Assembly (NCBI GenBank): GCA_016200135.1
Contig: JACQFI010000080.1
Span: 27,058 to 91,057 of the forward strand
Length of the DNA stretch: 64,000 nucleotides
Reading direction: 5' to 3'
From: Planctomycetota bacterium
Lineage (GTDB): Bacteria > Planctomycetota > SZUA-567 > H5-PLA8
Shown here: positions 33,997 to 46,174 of the stretch, piece after piece
Position numbering within the stretch: position 1 is the stretch's first letter
How the letters are laid out: every line of letters starts with the position of its first letter
Made by a program: the position numbers and the translations under genes
The notes under the pieces: model-generated
Told to the model about the DNA's origin: nothing
Database searches by the model: none
Seen by the model: the letters and a program-made list of their open reading frames with translations, nothing else

Positions 33997-35679
33997 CTAC
34001 TTGCGGTTGCGCACGACCGGTTCCAGTAGGTTTTCCACGGGCGCGTCGTCGTCGGTGAGGATCCGTCCACCGGACTTCCGATCGAGCAGTTCCATCTCGT
34101 TATTGGAGAAGACCGAGCCCGGAAAGCTCGTCTTGTGCCCCGCCAGGCAGTCTTGAAAGTCGAGCGGCGTGTCGCTGGCCGCGACGACGAAGGTCTCCCG
34201 GCATGGTTTCACGCCCATCGATTCGGTGGTAAAGACCGCGACGTGCTTGAAGACCGTGCGCAGCGTGTTGACGTACGCCCCAAGCAGCCGCGCGTAATCC
34301 CAATCGTCGATCACGTTCACCAGCAGCGCTCCGCCCGGCGCCAGGTGCTCGCGCAGCGTGCACGAGAATTCATACGTCGTTAAGTGCCACGGCACCGAGA
34401 GGTCGTTGAAGGCGTCGCCGAAGATCAGATCGTAGCGGGCGCTCGTGGGCAGGTCGTCGAGGGTATTGCGCGCGTCGCCGATGAGCGTGCGGATCGGCGT
34501 GCCGCGGGGCAGTCCGAGCGCCTGATGATTGGCTTCCAGCACCAGCGGATCGATCTCTGCCACGTCGCACGACGAACCCGGCCACTGCTGCTGCACCCAG
34601 CGCGGAAAGGTGTAGGCTCCGCCGCCCAGGAAGAACGCGTTGACCGTGGTCCGGTCTTTCATGTAACGCTTCGCGACTTCGGCGTAGAGCAGTTCGTAGT
34701 CGTATTCGAGATGCTTCGGGTCGTGCAGATCCACGTAGCCGTGAATCAGGTAGTCCAGGCTGAGCACCCGCACGCGCCGGTCTTTGCCCCGGTCGCTGTT
34801 CGACTCGTCCACCTTCACGAACTGGTAGTCGCTGTCGCGCGCGAAGACGTATTCGCCCCAGCCGCCGGTCCACACCCAGTCTTTTTTCTCCTCCGACCAG
34901 GCTTTCTCTTTATACGCTTCGCGCAAGCCCAGCCGGTTGGCGACGGGCAGGAGCTCCTTCACGCCGGTGCCCGTCAGATAAATCGCCGCGAGCACCACCG
35001 CGAGCCACACCGCGTGAACCGCGCGCCGCGGGCCCAGCACCAGGCCCACCAGGCCGAGGCCCAGCGAGACGAACATCACTACGCCCTTTGCGCCCAGCGC
35101 GGAGATCATGAAGAAGCCGGTGGCCAGCGTGCCGAGGATGCTGCCCACCGTGTTCCAGGCGTACACCGAGCCGATCGTGCGTCCGAAGGACGTCGAACGG
35201 TCCAGCGCCATCTTCGCCGTCGCGGGAGAGATCATCCCGAGAATCAGCGCGGGCAGCATGAAGACGATGAAGACGGTCACGAAGACCCGCAGCGGCCACA
35301 TCATGCTCCCAAATGGTTTCTCGGCCGCGAAGAAGTTGTTCAAAGCGAGGATGGTCATGCAGGCCATACTGGCGTAGAGGAAGAGCCAGCCCAGGAAATC
35401 TTCGGGCTTCCACCGGTCCGCCAGCCGCCCGCCGATGTAGTTCCCGATGCTGATGCCCGCGAGCACCACGCCGATGATGGAGGTCCAGGTGTACAGCGAG
35501 CTGCCCAGGTGCCGCCCGATCAGCCGCCCGGCGACCAGTTCCACGATCATGACGCACATCCCGCTGAAGAACGCGATCGTGTGCGGCGTGTACTTCCAGC
35601 CGCCTCCGATGCCGCCTCGAGGTGCATCGGCGGGGGAGGGGGCTTCCACTGGCTTCGGCGGTTCAGGGGTTTCGCTCAT
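33997..35679 (-). CDS. Membrane-fused spermidine-synthase-like protein
   Basis: 560 residues. About seven membrane helices (SGMCVMIVELVAGRLIGRHLG onwards) make the N-terminal half, in a transporter-like arrangement. The C-terminal half is a spermidine-synthase/methyltransferase-like Rossmann domain: FFLGGGAYTFPRWVQQ, CDVAEIDPLVLEANHQ and YDLIFGDAFNDLSVPWHL. Such fusions are common in bacteria and their substrate is not established. Start placed at ATG 35679; the frame to 35724 overlaps the neighbouring gene. Confidence 0.85.
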   Translation of the reverse strand: MSETPEPPKPVEAPSPADAPRGGIGGGWKYTPHTIAFFSGMCVMIVELVAGRLIGRHLGSSLYTWTSIIGVVLAGISIGNYIGGRLADRWKPEDFLGWLFLYASMACMTILALNNFFAAEKPFGSMMWPLRVFVTVFIVFMLPALILGMISPATAKMALDRSTSFGRTIGSVYAWNTVGSILGTLATGFFMISALGAKGVVMFVSLGLGLVGLVLGPRRAVHAVWLAVVLAAIYLTGTGVKELLPVANRLGLREAYKEKAWSEEKKDWVWTGGWGEYVFARDSDYQFVKVDESNSDRGKDRRVRVLSLDYLIHGYVDLHDPKHLEYDYELLYAEVAKRYMKDRTTVNAFFLGGGAYTFPRWVQQQWPGSSCDVAEIDPLVLEANHQALGLPRGTPIRTLIGDARNTLDDLPTSARYDLIFGDAFNDLSVPWHLTTYEFSCTLREHLAPGGALLVNVIDDWDYARLLGAYVNTLRTVFKHVAVFTTESMGVKPCRETFVVAASDTPLDFQDCLAGHKTSFPGSVFSNNEMELLDRKSGGRILTDDDAPVENLLEPVVRNRK

Positions 35680-35710
35680 CGTTTTCAAATTTCGTGCTTC
35701 GAATTTGCCG

Positions 35711-35977
35711 TTAGAAGAGTTCATTCACCAGTTTCGCCAGTGCTTCGAGGTTCTTCTCGGCGCAGATCTTCTCGACCCGCGACGGCGATGCCTTCGCGTT
35801 CAGGAGCGCGGTCTGGGCGGACTTCCAGAGCTTCTCCGACTTCTTCTCATTGCCCGCCGCGAGGTACAGCTCGCTGACGACCTCGCCGAGTTTCTGCGTC
35901 GCCAGCGTGTCCTTGTTCTCGTAGTAGCGCTTAACGATGCCCTGCTGGTACGGCGTGAAGTGCTGGCCTTTCGCCAC
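35711..35977 (-). CDS. Small conserved helical protein
   Basis: 88 residues from GTG 35977, preceded by GAGAGGAG. The sequence KGQHFTPYQQGIVKRYYENKDTLATQKL then LGEVVSELYLAAGNEKKSEKLWKSA is all helical. I recognise no domain; similar short proteins appear in Planctomycetota, from memory. It lies between the M42 peptidase and the membrane-fused synthase on the same strand. Confidence 0.7.
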   Translation of the reverse strand: MAKGQHFTPYQQGIVKRYYENKDTLATQKLGEVVSELYLAAGNEKKSEKLWKSAQTALLNAKASPSRVEKICAEKNLEALAKLVNELF

Positions 35978-36044
35978 GGAATCTCCTCTCAAATCGCTGA
36001 ACCGTGAACCAAAAACCACGAACTCTAAACCCTGAACTTGGCCT

Positions 36045-37127
36045 TTACGGCACAAACGTCATGTCTTCTTTGATGCTCAGCGCGGTCTCGGCGAGCAGTT
36101 CCGCGGCGTGCTCGACGTCCGCGAGCGAGACCATCTCCACGGGCGAATGCATGTAGCGGTTGGGGATGCCGACGAGCGCCGTCGCGACGCCGGCGCGGCT
36201 CACCTGGATCACCCCCGCGTCCGTGCCGGTGATTCCGCCGTCGCCCATGAGCTGGTACGGAATCTTTTTGCGCTCGCAGAGGCCCTCCATCAGTTCCGCG
36301 AGCGGGTTGTTGATGTTCGGCCCCCGGTGCAGCAGCGGGCCGCCGCCGAGTTTGAAGTCGCCGATCAGCTTCTTGTTCTCAGAGGGAAAGTCCGTCGCGA
36401 AGCCCACGTCCACCGCGATACCCACGAGCGGTTCGATGGCGTAGGCCGCGGTCTGCGCGCCGCGCAGGCCCACCTCTTCCTGCACGCTGCCCACGGCGTA
36501 AAGGCCCACGTCCAGCTTGCGCTTCTTCTTCATGGCCGCGGCGACCTTTTTGAACGCCTCCATCACCACGAACGCGCCGATGCGGTCGTCCATCGCCCGC
36601 GCGATCGCCAGGTCGTTGGTCACCATCTGGAAGCCCTCGGTGAGCGTCACCGGATCGCCCACGCGCACGCGCTTGAGCGCCTCCTTCTTATCCTTCGCGC
36701 CAATGTCGATGAAGATGTCGTCGATCTTCGCGCCCTTGGTCCGTTCTTCGGGCGGGGTGTTGTGGATCGGGCGCTTGCCGATGACGCCGAAGACCGGACC
36801 GTCCTTGCCGTGCACCCACACGCGCCGGCCCCACAGCATCAGCGGGTCGATGCCGCCCAGCCGCGTCACCCACAGAAAGCCCTGGTCGTCGATGTAGCGC
36901 AGCATCATGGCGATCTCGTCCACGTGCCCGCTCAGCATCACGCGCAGCTTGGCGTCCGGATTCAGCACGAACCACTGGTTGCCGTGGACGTCCCGGTGCG
37001 AAGCGTGCGCGTGCGGTTCCATGTGTTCGCGGATCAAGCGCTGGATCTTCGCTTCCCAGCTCACGGGCGAAGGCGTCGAGAGCAGGGCTTCGAGGAAGGC
37101 GAGGGACTCTTGAGACGGCGCTTTCAT
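36045..37127 (-). CDS. M42-family aminopeptidase
   Basis: 360 residues, dinuclear metallopeptidase. SGHVDEIAMMLRYID holds the first metal ligand His and Asp. ARAMDDRIGAFVVMEA gives the bridging Asp, GSVQEEVGLRGAQTAA the catalytic Glu pair and the C-terminal NRYMHSPVEMVSLAD the last His. It forms large tetrahedral oligomers in other species and trims peptides. Cytoplasmic, no signal peptide. Confidence 0.95.
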   Translation of the reverse strand: MKAPSQESLAFLEALLSTPSPVSWEAKIQRLIREHMEPHAHASHRDVHGNQWFVLNPDAKLRVMLSGHVDEIAMMLRYIDDQGFLWVTRLGGIDPLMLWGRRVWVHGKDGPVFGVIGKRPIHNTPPEERTKGAKIDDIFIDIGAKDKKEALKRVRVGDPVTLTEGFQMVTNDLAIARAMDDRIGAFVVMEAFKKVAAAMKKKRKLDVGLYAVGSVQEEVGLRGAQTAAYAIEPLVGIAVDVGFATDFPSENKKLIGDFKLGGGPLLHRGPNINNPLAELMEGLCERKKIPYQLMGDGGITGTDAGVIQVSRAGVATALVGIPNRYMHSPVEMVSLADVEHAAELLAETALSIKEDMTFVP

Positions 37128-37139
37128 GCGGGTTCCTCA

Positions 37140-37171
37140 TTTACCACTGGAGACACAGAGGCACGGAGACG
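37140..37171. repeat. CACCGCAGAG-type repeat, left of inverted pair
   Basis: ACCACTGGAGACACAGAGGCACGGAG. An inverted relative is at 37800-37830, so the two bracket the small membrane gene at 37214-37615. Confidence 0.6.
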
Positions 37172-37213
37172 GATTTCTAAAGCCGATCTGCTACAATGCA
37201 ACGCGGGAAAACC

Positions 37214-37615
37214 ATGAGCGACTCTCTCTTATCTGAAATCTTTAAGGGCCTCCAATTTTCCACGGCCCTGCTGCTGGGCCTGACCATCGGCACCGGCTTG
37301 GCGGTTCCGCTCGTGCTGCACCAGGCGGAAGCTGCGTTTGGTCCGGTGGACGAGTTCACGCCGGTGGGCTTTGTCTTCCTGGGACTATACGTGCTCGCGG
37401 TGGCGCTGCTCGGGACCTGGACCTCCCTGGGACTCTTCGGGCGCTGGGCCGGCCGGGCCGGCGGGCGGCCCGTGCGGCTGGCGGTTCAGATCGCAGGCAT
37501 CGCCCTCGCGGCCTTTGTGACGCTCCCGGTGGCCCTGATCGCCACGGTATTGCTTATGATCCTGAAAGGCGAACCGGGGTCCGACGAAAGGCGCCCGCCC
37601 GACGGCTTCCGATGA
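37214..37615 (+). CDS. Small membrane protein, unknown
   Basis: 133 residues from ATG 37214, with three to four hydrophobic helices (QFSTALLLGLTIGTGLAVPLVL, FVFLGLYVLAVALLGTWTSL, LAVQIAGIALAAFVTLPVALI). The tail is charged. No family recognised. Confidence 0.6.
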   Translation: MSDSLLSEIFKGLQFSTALLLGLTIGTGLAVPLVLHQAEAAFGPVDEFTPVGFVFLGLYVLAVALLGTWTSLGLFGRWAGRAGGRPVRLAVQIAGIALAAFVTLPVALIATVLLMILKGEPGSDERRPPDGFR

Positions 37616-37651
37616 TCCGCGGCCGGCAAAGCTTTTCAATCCGCACGATTC

Positions 37652-37724
37652 GTGGCTCCGCCGTCCCGGCGGAGGGCGCAGCGGCGTCTCCCCGCTGCTC
37701 GTGCGCCCACCGGCGAGACGCAAC
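37652..37724. repeat. Complex GC-rich palindromic repeat, copy A
   Basis: Begins GTGGCTCCGCCGTCCCGGCG. Copy B lies at 46175-46276 with the first 36 bases nearly identical (three or four differences). Each copy contains several nested stems. Confidence 0.7.
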
Positions 37725-37799
37725 GCCTGCAAAACGGGAAAAGCCCCGCAGCGGCCAGCCCTGCCATTGACCCCCGCCAATACACTCCCTATCTTATCC

Positions 37800-37830
37800 G
37801 TTCTCTTTGCTTCTGTGCCTCTGCGGTGAC
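37800..37830. repeat. CACCGCAGAG-type repeat, right of inverted pair
   Basis: On the minus strand it reads GTCACCGCAGAGGCACAGAA. It ends two bases before the alaS ribosome-binding site. Confidence 0.6.
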
Positions 37831-37842
37831 TAAGGAGTGAAA

Positions 37843-40842
<3,000 letters not shown>

Positions 40843-40886
40843 CGGTACGGTGCCCGCCTTTTCTTTGAGAAGGCTCAAGGAGCCCC

Positions 40887-41666
40887 ATGGACCTGATCGG
40901 CGGCGGGCGTGGAGCGGCGATTGCGCTGGCGGCCATTTTCCTCTTTTTTATAGCCACTCCGGTGGGCCTAGGTCTAACGCAACTGATCTTCCTGCCGCTG
41001 CCCGCCGCTCGGCCGGGCAAGGGCAAGCCGTACGAACCCAGCCGCGCCGCAGTCCTCTTTGTGGCTTTTCTCTTCTACCGCTGGATCGGCCTGGCTGTCG
41101 TGGCGGCCTATTTCGTCTGGTGGTACATGTCCGAAGCGCGGAAGAAGGCGCTCGGGCCCCCGCGCGAGCCACCGCTTGTCCAACCTTCGCCGCCGGTTTC
41201 TGAAGAGCCGACGCCCAGGAACTTCTCGCTCTCCGATCTGCTGGCGATGGTCCTGGCGATTGCGTGCTCGCCGTTGGCTGCTGCGCTTTACTGGGGCGGG
41301 GACCTCGACCGCAACGCGCTCCCGGTCTTTATCATGGCGGCGCTGATCTTCCCGGTGCTCTATTTCCGTGGCATGGCGCGCGTAAATGCGAACCGTGTGC
41401 CCATGGGCCGGGTGCGCAGCCTCTTCCTGTTCTTCTATCCCTACGCGATCTTTTCGGCGATGTATCTCTGCTACGCACTGATTTTGATCGGGGGTCTGGG
41501 GTTGCTGTTCTCCGACCGGCCCGGCAAGCCCTTCGCCACGCCGGAACAACTGATCCGGCTCGGCGCGGCCTTTGTGACGACCGCGGCCGGCTGCACCCTG
41601 GCGCTGGCCGCCAAAGCGCAGGCGCGCGCTCAAGAGCCTGCAAGCGCGGCATCTACTCGCGAGTGA
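40887..41666 (+). CDS. Multi-pass membrane protein, unknown
   Basis: 259 residues with six or so hydrophobic helices (AIALAAIFLFFIATPVGLGL, IGLAVVAAYFVWWYM, LLAMVLAIACSPLAAALYW, LFLFFYPYAIFSAMYLCYAL). AAGGAG precedes the ATG. No domain recognised. It follows alaS by 44 bases on the same strand. Confidence 0.7.
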   Translation: MDLIGGGRGAAIALAAIFLFFIATPVGLGLTQLIFLPLPAARPGKGKPYEPSRAAVLFVAFLFYRWIGLAVVAAYFVWWYMSEARKKALGPPREPPLVQPSPPVSEEPTPRNFSLSDLLAMVLAIACSPLAAALYWGGDLDRNALPVFIMAALIFPVLYFRGMARVNANRVPMGRVRSLFLFFYPYAIFSAMYLCYALILIGGLGLLFSDRPGKPFATPEQLIRLGAAFVTTAAGCTLALAAKAQARAQEPASAASTRE

Positions 41667-41673
41667 AAACAGC

Positions 41674-41703
41674 GCGGCCCGCGAGGGTTGGCTCGCGGGC
41701 CGC
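41674..41703 (-). terminator. Terminator of first porin gene
   Basis: Stem GCGGCCCGCGAG/CTCGCGGGCCGC of 12 bases, with TTTT on the minus strand nearby (41666-41669). It is almost the same as the one after the second porin gene. Confidence 0.8.
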
Positions 41704-41729
41704 AAGACGGCAGTTGGTCAGGCTTGGAT

Positions 41730-42998
41730 TTAGAAGTCGAGCTTCACGCGGAAGACCAGGCCGTGCATGCCGAGGTCGGACTTCTCGCGGTTCCCGCGCA
41801 GGATGATCAGCGCATCGGTGCGTTCGAGCACATTGAAGTAGTTGGTGAACTGATAGCCGAGTGAGACTTTCAGGTTGAAGTTCTCGTTGATCTTGTGATT
41901 CCACGCCACACCGGCTTCCGTTTCCAGCGCGGGCACGACCTGATGGAACGAAGAACTCGTATCCTGGAAGATCTCAGCCGCCGAGAAGGTGCCGTTGCCG
42001 TCTAAGTCGATCGCGCGGAAGGTGTCCTGATTCTGTTCGCCCGTCAGGAGTGAACCGGCGGCTTTGCCGTAGATGCTCACGTTATGGCCAAGCTTGAAGT
42101 CGCCGTCGGCGCCGAAGCGAATGCCGTACAGGGTGTCCTGCGTGTGGCGCTTGACTTCCGCACCCTGGTTAACGCCATCAAAGGGTCCGATGAGTCCACC
42201 AAGCAATAAGCCTGTGTTGTCCCAATACTGGAATTTGTCCTCGTCCTTGAACCAGACGATGCTCGGGCCGCCAAAGACGCGCATGCTGAGCGTATTCGTG
42301 ACCTTGAAACGACGGCCGAGCTCCAGGTTGATCTTGTTGTAGTTGAAGTCCTGGCGCGCGCGCGCCAGATCGACTGGCAGGACGAAATCGGGCGTGTAGA
42401 GGAAGTTCTGTCCCGTCGTGGCATCGACGCGCGCGGCCTTCTCGCTGTTGGCGTCTATACGCGCGTAGTTGACGTTAAGGTCCCAGCCGTCGTAGGGCAG
42501 CCGGTAGCCCATCCCCAGGCGGAAGCCGTGGGACCAGTCGAGTTCCGTATTCTCCGCGTTACCGACACCGCCGCCTGCTCCACCAAAGATGATCGTCGTG
42601 CTATTGGGCGCGTTGTGGTACGCGAAGACCGTATCGCCCTTCTGGACCTTTGTGTACATGTACTCGCCGGTGAAGACGAGGCCGATGCCCTTGATGTCGG
42701 GTTGGTCGGGGGCGAGGAAGGCCCCGCCGCCGTACTTCGTGCCCGTGCCAGCCTTCGCGACGGCGTTGTCGATCGCCTTCTGTACGGCCGCGTCCATCTT
42801 GATCTCGCTGGCCTTGCCGGTCACCGCGTTCTCGCGCTTCTCCAGCGTCTGCACGCGATCGGTCAGGGTCTTGTTCTGGTCGAGGACGGTCTTCAACTGC
42901 TCTTCGAGCTTCTTAATGCGGTCGTCCTGCTCGGACGCGCGGAGCGCCACGGAGGAAAGCCCTAGAAGCATGACAATGACAAGTGCGAAACGGATCAT
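41730..42998 (-). CDS. Lpg1974-like outer-membrane beta-barrel protein, paralogue 1
   Basis: 422 residues. A signal peptide is followed by a coiled coil (DDRIKKLEEQLKTVLDQNK to about 55) and a conserved linker EIKMDAAVQKAIDNAVA. The rest alternates strands and loops as in pore-forming outer-membrane proteins and ends FRVKLDF with a terminal Phe. Residues 331-342 (DLDGNGTFSAAE) form a canonical EF-hand calcium loop in what should be an exposed loop. The match to the Legionella OMP family is from overall pattern. Confidence 0.8.
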   Translation of the reverse strand: MIRFALVIVMLLGLSSVALRASEQDDRIKKLEEQLKTVLDQNKTLTDRVQTLEKRENAVTGKASEIKMDAAVQKAIDNAVAKAGTGTKYGGGAFLAPDQPDIKGIGLVFTGEYMYTKVQKGDTVFAYHNAPNSTTIIFGGAGGGVGNAENTELDWSHGFRLGMGYRLPYDGWDLNVNYARIDANSEKAARVDATTGQNFLYTPDFVLPVDLARARQDFNYNKINLELGRRFKVTNTLSMRVFGGPSIVWFKDEDKFQYWDNTGLLLGGLIGPFDGVNQGAEVKRHTQDTLYGIRFGADGDFKLGHNVSIYGKAAGSLLTGEQNQDTFRAIDLDGNGTFSAAEIFQDTSSSFHQVVPALETEAGVAWNHKINENFNLKVSLGYQFTNYFNVLERTDALIILRGNREKSDLGMHGLVFRVKLDF

Positions 42999-43057
42999 GG
43001 TGTCTCCCTGGTTGAGCGCCCTACCGTTGCAAAAAAAGTTTGAAATCAGTGCAACGG

Positions 43058-43085
43058 AATATACCGCTACCGGCGTCTATATCAA
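43058..43085 (-). promoter_or_regulatory. Promoter of first porin gene
   Basis: Minus strand TTGATA (43080-43085), 16 bases, TATATT (43058-43063), about 55 bases before the ATG. GGGAG precedes the start codon. Confidence 0.55.
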
Positions 43086-43148
43086 TTAACTTTACATAAG
43101 TTTTTTTATTGGAACCCTATTGCCAGACTCCGATTGCACCAAAACAGC

Positions 43149-43177
43149 GCGGCCCGCGAGGTTCGCTCGCGGGCCGC
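43149..43177 (-). terminator. Terminator of second porin gene
   Basis: The same 12-base stem as at 41674-41703 with a 5-base loop, followed by TTTT on the minus strand (43141-43144). Confidence 0.8.
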
Positions 43178-43202
43178 GGAACATCCAGAGTTCAGGCTTG
43201 TA

Positions 43203-44411
43203 TTAGAAGTCGAGCTTCACCCGGAAAGTCAGGCCGTGAAATCCGAGGCTGTCCGTGGTATTCGTGATTTGAGCATCACCATTGTCGCCTGTGAACATCG
43301 TGCGTCGAACCGTGTTGAAGTAGTTCGTAAACTCATATCCGGCGGAGAGCTTTAGATTTAGGTTGCCCAGAAGTTTCTTCTCCCACGCAACTCCTGCCCC
43401 AATCTCAACGACCGGAACCACACGAGTGATGCGGTCCTTAATCAATCGATCCACTTCGTTGGGGGTGAACGCATTATTGCCATCATCGTCTTCAGCCTCA
43501 AAATGCTTGAGGTCGAATTGGCCGACGAGCAGCGAACCCGCAGCTTTACCGTAGAAGCTGAAACCGCGCGAGAGATGCCAGTCACCTTCGCCGCCAAGCC
43601 GAATGCCGTAGCCAAAGAAGTGATTCTTTTCATTCAGTTGGCCACCTAAGCGCGAGGCCGTGATGGCAGGGAAGCTGTCGCCAAAATAGTTGTAGCGCTG
43701 ATCGTTGTTAATCCAAGCCGCTCGGAAGCCACCAAACAGGCGCGCTGACAGCGTCTGGCTTACTTTGAATCGCCGGCCCAATTCCAAATCCACGGCATCG
43801 TAGCGGAGGTCCTGCCTTGCACGCGCCAAGTCGGCTTGGTCATTTCCTGCGTCGTCGTTCCAGATGCTTGGATGAAGCGCGTCTGCGGGATCGACGAGCG
43901 ACTTGTGATCTTCTGATCGGTAGTACGTGTACTGTGCCATGATATCCCACCCGTCTGTAGGGAGGCGATATCCGAGGCCGAGCCTGAACCCAGCACTCCA
44001 ATCGAGATCCAGAGATTTGACATTTCCCACTGGGAAATCGGTGCTATTGGCACCGCTTAACGAAGGGATGTCAATGACAGCGAAGTCCTGATGATCTTGT
44101 ACGGGCTTCCAATAGAGTAATTCGCCCGAGAAGATCAGGTTTGTACCCTTGATGTCCGGCTGGTCTGGAGCCAGGAAGGCACCACCGTACTTCGCGCCCG
44201 TTCCGGTGCGTGCGACGGCGTTGTCGATCGCCTTCTGCACGGCCGCATCCATCTTGATTTCCTGTTTGCCCGCCTTCAGCGCGGCGTTTTCCTTCTCCAA
44301 TGCCGCCAAGCGCGCTTCGATCGCCTTCATGCGATCATCGTCCGCCGCGCGAATGCTCAGGCCGGCCACCATGACGACAGCGACCAAGCTGTAAACGAGT
44401 TTCTTGACCAT
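43203..44411 (-). CDS. Lpg1974-like outer-membrane beta-barrel protein, paralogue 2
   Basis: 402 residues from ATG 44411 (a second ATG at 44423 touches the ribosome site). Same plan as paralogue 1: signal peptide, coiled coil (MKAIEARLAALEKENAALK), linker EIKMDAAVQKAIDNAVA, beta-barrel, C-terminal LDF. A related EF-hand-like loop DDDGNNAFTPNE lies at 308-319. GC is visibly lower than in paralogue 1. The two arose by tandem duplication. No gene lies in the 196 bases between 44412 and 44607. Confidence 0.8.
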   Translation of the reverse strand: MVKKLVYSLVAVVMVAGLSIRAADDDRMKAIEARLAALEKENAALKAGKQEIKMDAAVQKAIDNAVARTGTGAKYGGAFLAPDQPDIKGTNLIFSGELLYWKPVQDHQDFAVIDIPSLSGANSTDFPVGNVKSLDLDWSAGFRLGLGYRLPTDGWDIMAQYTYYRSEDHKSLVDPADALHPSIWNDDAGNDQADLARARQDLRYDAVDLELGRRFKVSQTLSARLFGGFRAAWINNDQRYNYFGDSFPAITASRLGGQLNEKNHFFGYGIRLGGEGDWHLSRGFSFYGKAAGSLLVGQFDLKHFEAEDDDGNNAFTPNEVDRLIKDRITRVVPVVEIGAGVAWEKKLLGNLNLKLSAGYEFTNYFNTVRRTMFTGDNGDAQITNTTDSLGFHGLTFRVKLDF

Positions 44412-44607
44412 GCGGTATCCCATCCTCCCCTTTGTCCTGTAATCTCGCGCTCATGGCAACACCTTCATTGCACACGAGCAACACAATCACGATTTCAATC
44501 GAAAATGGTGCGCATACGTATAGCTGTTTTTGAACAGGGGTCAAGCTTCAAACCCGACTATTCTTTTACGTTTCATAGACTTAGGCTAAATCCAAAACGC
44601 ACCAAGT

Positions 44608-46128
44608 TCATTTAAGCGCTAAAGCTAAACAATCTCTCAACCTGTTACCATACATTATTTTAAGTCGGTTTTTGGACTCGGGGCCTTTGGGGCCTCGTCC
44701 AGGCAACAAAATGGAGCTGAATCCTAACCGTTGGGCCTCGGATATCCGGGCTTCGGTCCTCGAAACCGGCCGGATCTCCCCGCTTAGGCCCACCTCTCCG
44801 GCGGCCACCAAGCCTTCTCTTAGAGGCCGGCCGGTGGCGACCGAGGCCAAGGCAAGGGCCAGAGGCAGATCGGCGGCAGGTTCGTCGATCCGGAACCCTC
44901 CCGCAGCCGAGGCGAAGACATCCAGGGCGCGGAAGGGCACGCCGGCCTTAGTCTCGAGGACTGCCAGGAGCATGGCGAGACGGTTGGTATCGAGGCCGCT
45001 TGCGCGCCGGGAAGGGCTTCCGCCGCCCGGCACGGGCACGGTCAGCGCCTGTAACTCAACGAGGAGGACGCGCGAGCCTTCGCAGAGCGCGCCGACGGCG
45101 GAGCCCGGGCCTTTCTCGGCGGCGCCGTCGCGGTCGAGCAGCACGCTCGACGGATCGGAGACCTCGGCCAGACCCGCCCCGGTCATCTCGAAGAGGCCCA
45201 CTTCGTCGGTCGCCCCGAAGCGGTTCTTGAGCACGCGCAGGACGCGCAGGCCCAGGCGCGTGTCGCCTTCGAAAGAGAGGACGGTGTCGACGACGTGTTC
45301 GAGCACGCGCGGGCCGGCGATGGCGCCTTCCTTGGTGACGTGGCCGATCAGGAAGAGCGCGGTCTCGGTGCGGCGCGCGGCGTCCACCAGCGCCATGGCG
45401 CATTCGCGGACCTGCGACACCGAACCCGGCGCCGAGGGAATGCCGGCGTCACGCAAGGTCTGGACGCTGTCCACAACGCAGACCTTGGGGCGCTCGGCGT
45501 CGAGCATCTCCAGGATCTCGGCGAGGCCGGTCTCGCTGGCGAGTTTGAGGTGGTCGGAGTCGAAGGCATAGGCCGGACCCTTTTCGTCCGCAGAACCAAG
45601 CCTCAAGCCGCGTTCGGCAATCTGCGAGGGGGCTTCTTCGCCGGAGATGTAGAGCAAGGGACGTATTTTGGATTTTGGATTCTGGATTTTGGATTGGGTT
45701 TCCCCGTCGCCGGCGTGTGATGCCTTGCTTGCAGCCGCATTCGGGAACTGGGTCTTGTCTGCTGCGACCGCTCCGAGGACTTGCAGCAGCAGAGTGGACT
45801 TGCCGATGCCGGGCTCGCCGCCTACGAGCACGCTGCCGCCGGGCACCGCGCCGCCGCCGAGCGTCCGGTGGAACTCGCCGATCGGCACGCTCAGGCGCGG
45901 GACGCGTTCGCCCGCGTAATCCTTGAGCGGGCGCGGTCCGGAACTCGCGCCGGGGCGGACGATGCGCGGGGCCGCGCCCTTGGCTCCCCGTTTCTCGGCC
46001 GCGGCCTTGGCGGGCGGAGCTTCAACAAGCGCGTCCCATTCGCCGCAGGAAGGGCATTTGCCTTCCCAGCGGGCGTACTCGTTACCGCAAAACTTGCAGA
46101 AGAAGAGCGCCGCCGCCTTTTTGGACAT
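44608..46128 (-). CDS. radA: DNA repair protein RadA
   Basis: 506 residues from ATG 46128. The zinc finger is CKFCGNEYARWEGKCPSCGEW. Walker A is GGEPGIGKSTLLLQ, the RadA-specific KNRFG motif is in RVLKNRFGATDEVGLFEM, and a Lon-protease-like C-terminus ends the protein. RadA branch-migrates recombination intermediates with RecA. Odd: an extra stretch (about residues 125-155) before LLYISGEEAPSQI includes SKIQNPKSKIR, encoded by a heptamer repeat (45664-45697). Confidence 0.95.
   Translation of the reverse strand: MSKKAAALFFCKFCGNEYARWEGKCPSCGEWDALVEAPPAKAAAEKRGAKGAAPRIVRPGASSGPRPLKDYAGERVPRLSVPIGEFHRTLGGGAVPGGSVLVGGEPGIGKSTLLLQVLGAVAADKTQFPNAAASKASHAGDGETQSKIQNPKSKIRPLLYISGEEAPSQIAERGLRLGSADEKGPAYAFDSDHLKLASETGLAEILEMLDAERPKVCVVDSVQTLRDAGIPSAPGSVSQVRECAMALVDAARRTETALFLIGHVTKEGAIAGPRVLEHVVDTVLSFEGDTRLGLRVLRVLKNRFGATDEVGLFEMTGAGLAEVSDPSSVLLDRDGAAEKGPGSAVGALCEGSRVLLVELQALTVPVPGGGSPSRRASGLDTNRLAMLLAVLETKAGVPFRALDVFASAAGGFRIDEPAADLPLALALASVATGRPLREGLVAAGEVGLSGEIRPVSRTEARISEAQRLGFSSILLPGRGPKGPESKNRLKIMYGNRLRDCLALALK
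45664..45697. repeat. GGATTTT-type heptamer block inside radA
   Basis: Units TTTTGGA, TTTTGGA, TTCTGGA, TTTTGGA with period 7, in frame in radA. Same family as the block in the HpnB-like gene. Confidence 0.8.
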
Positions 46129-46174
46129 GCGCCGCACCATAGCGGAGGCCGGGCGTTTGGCAACGTTCGTGGCA

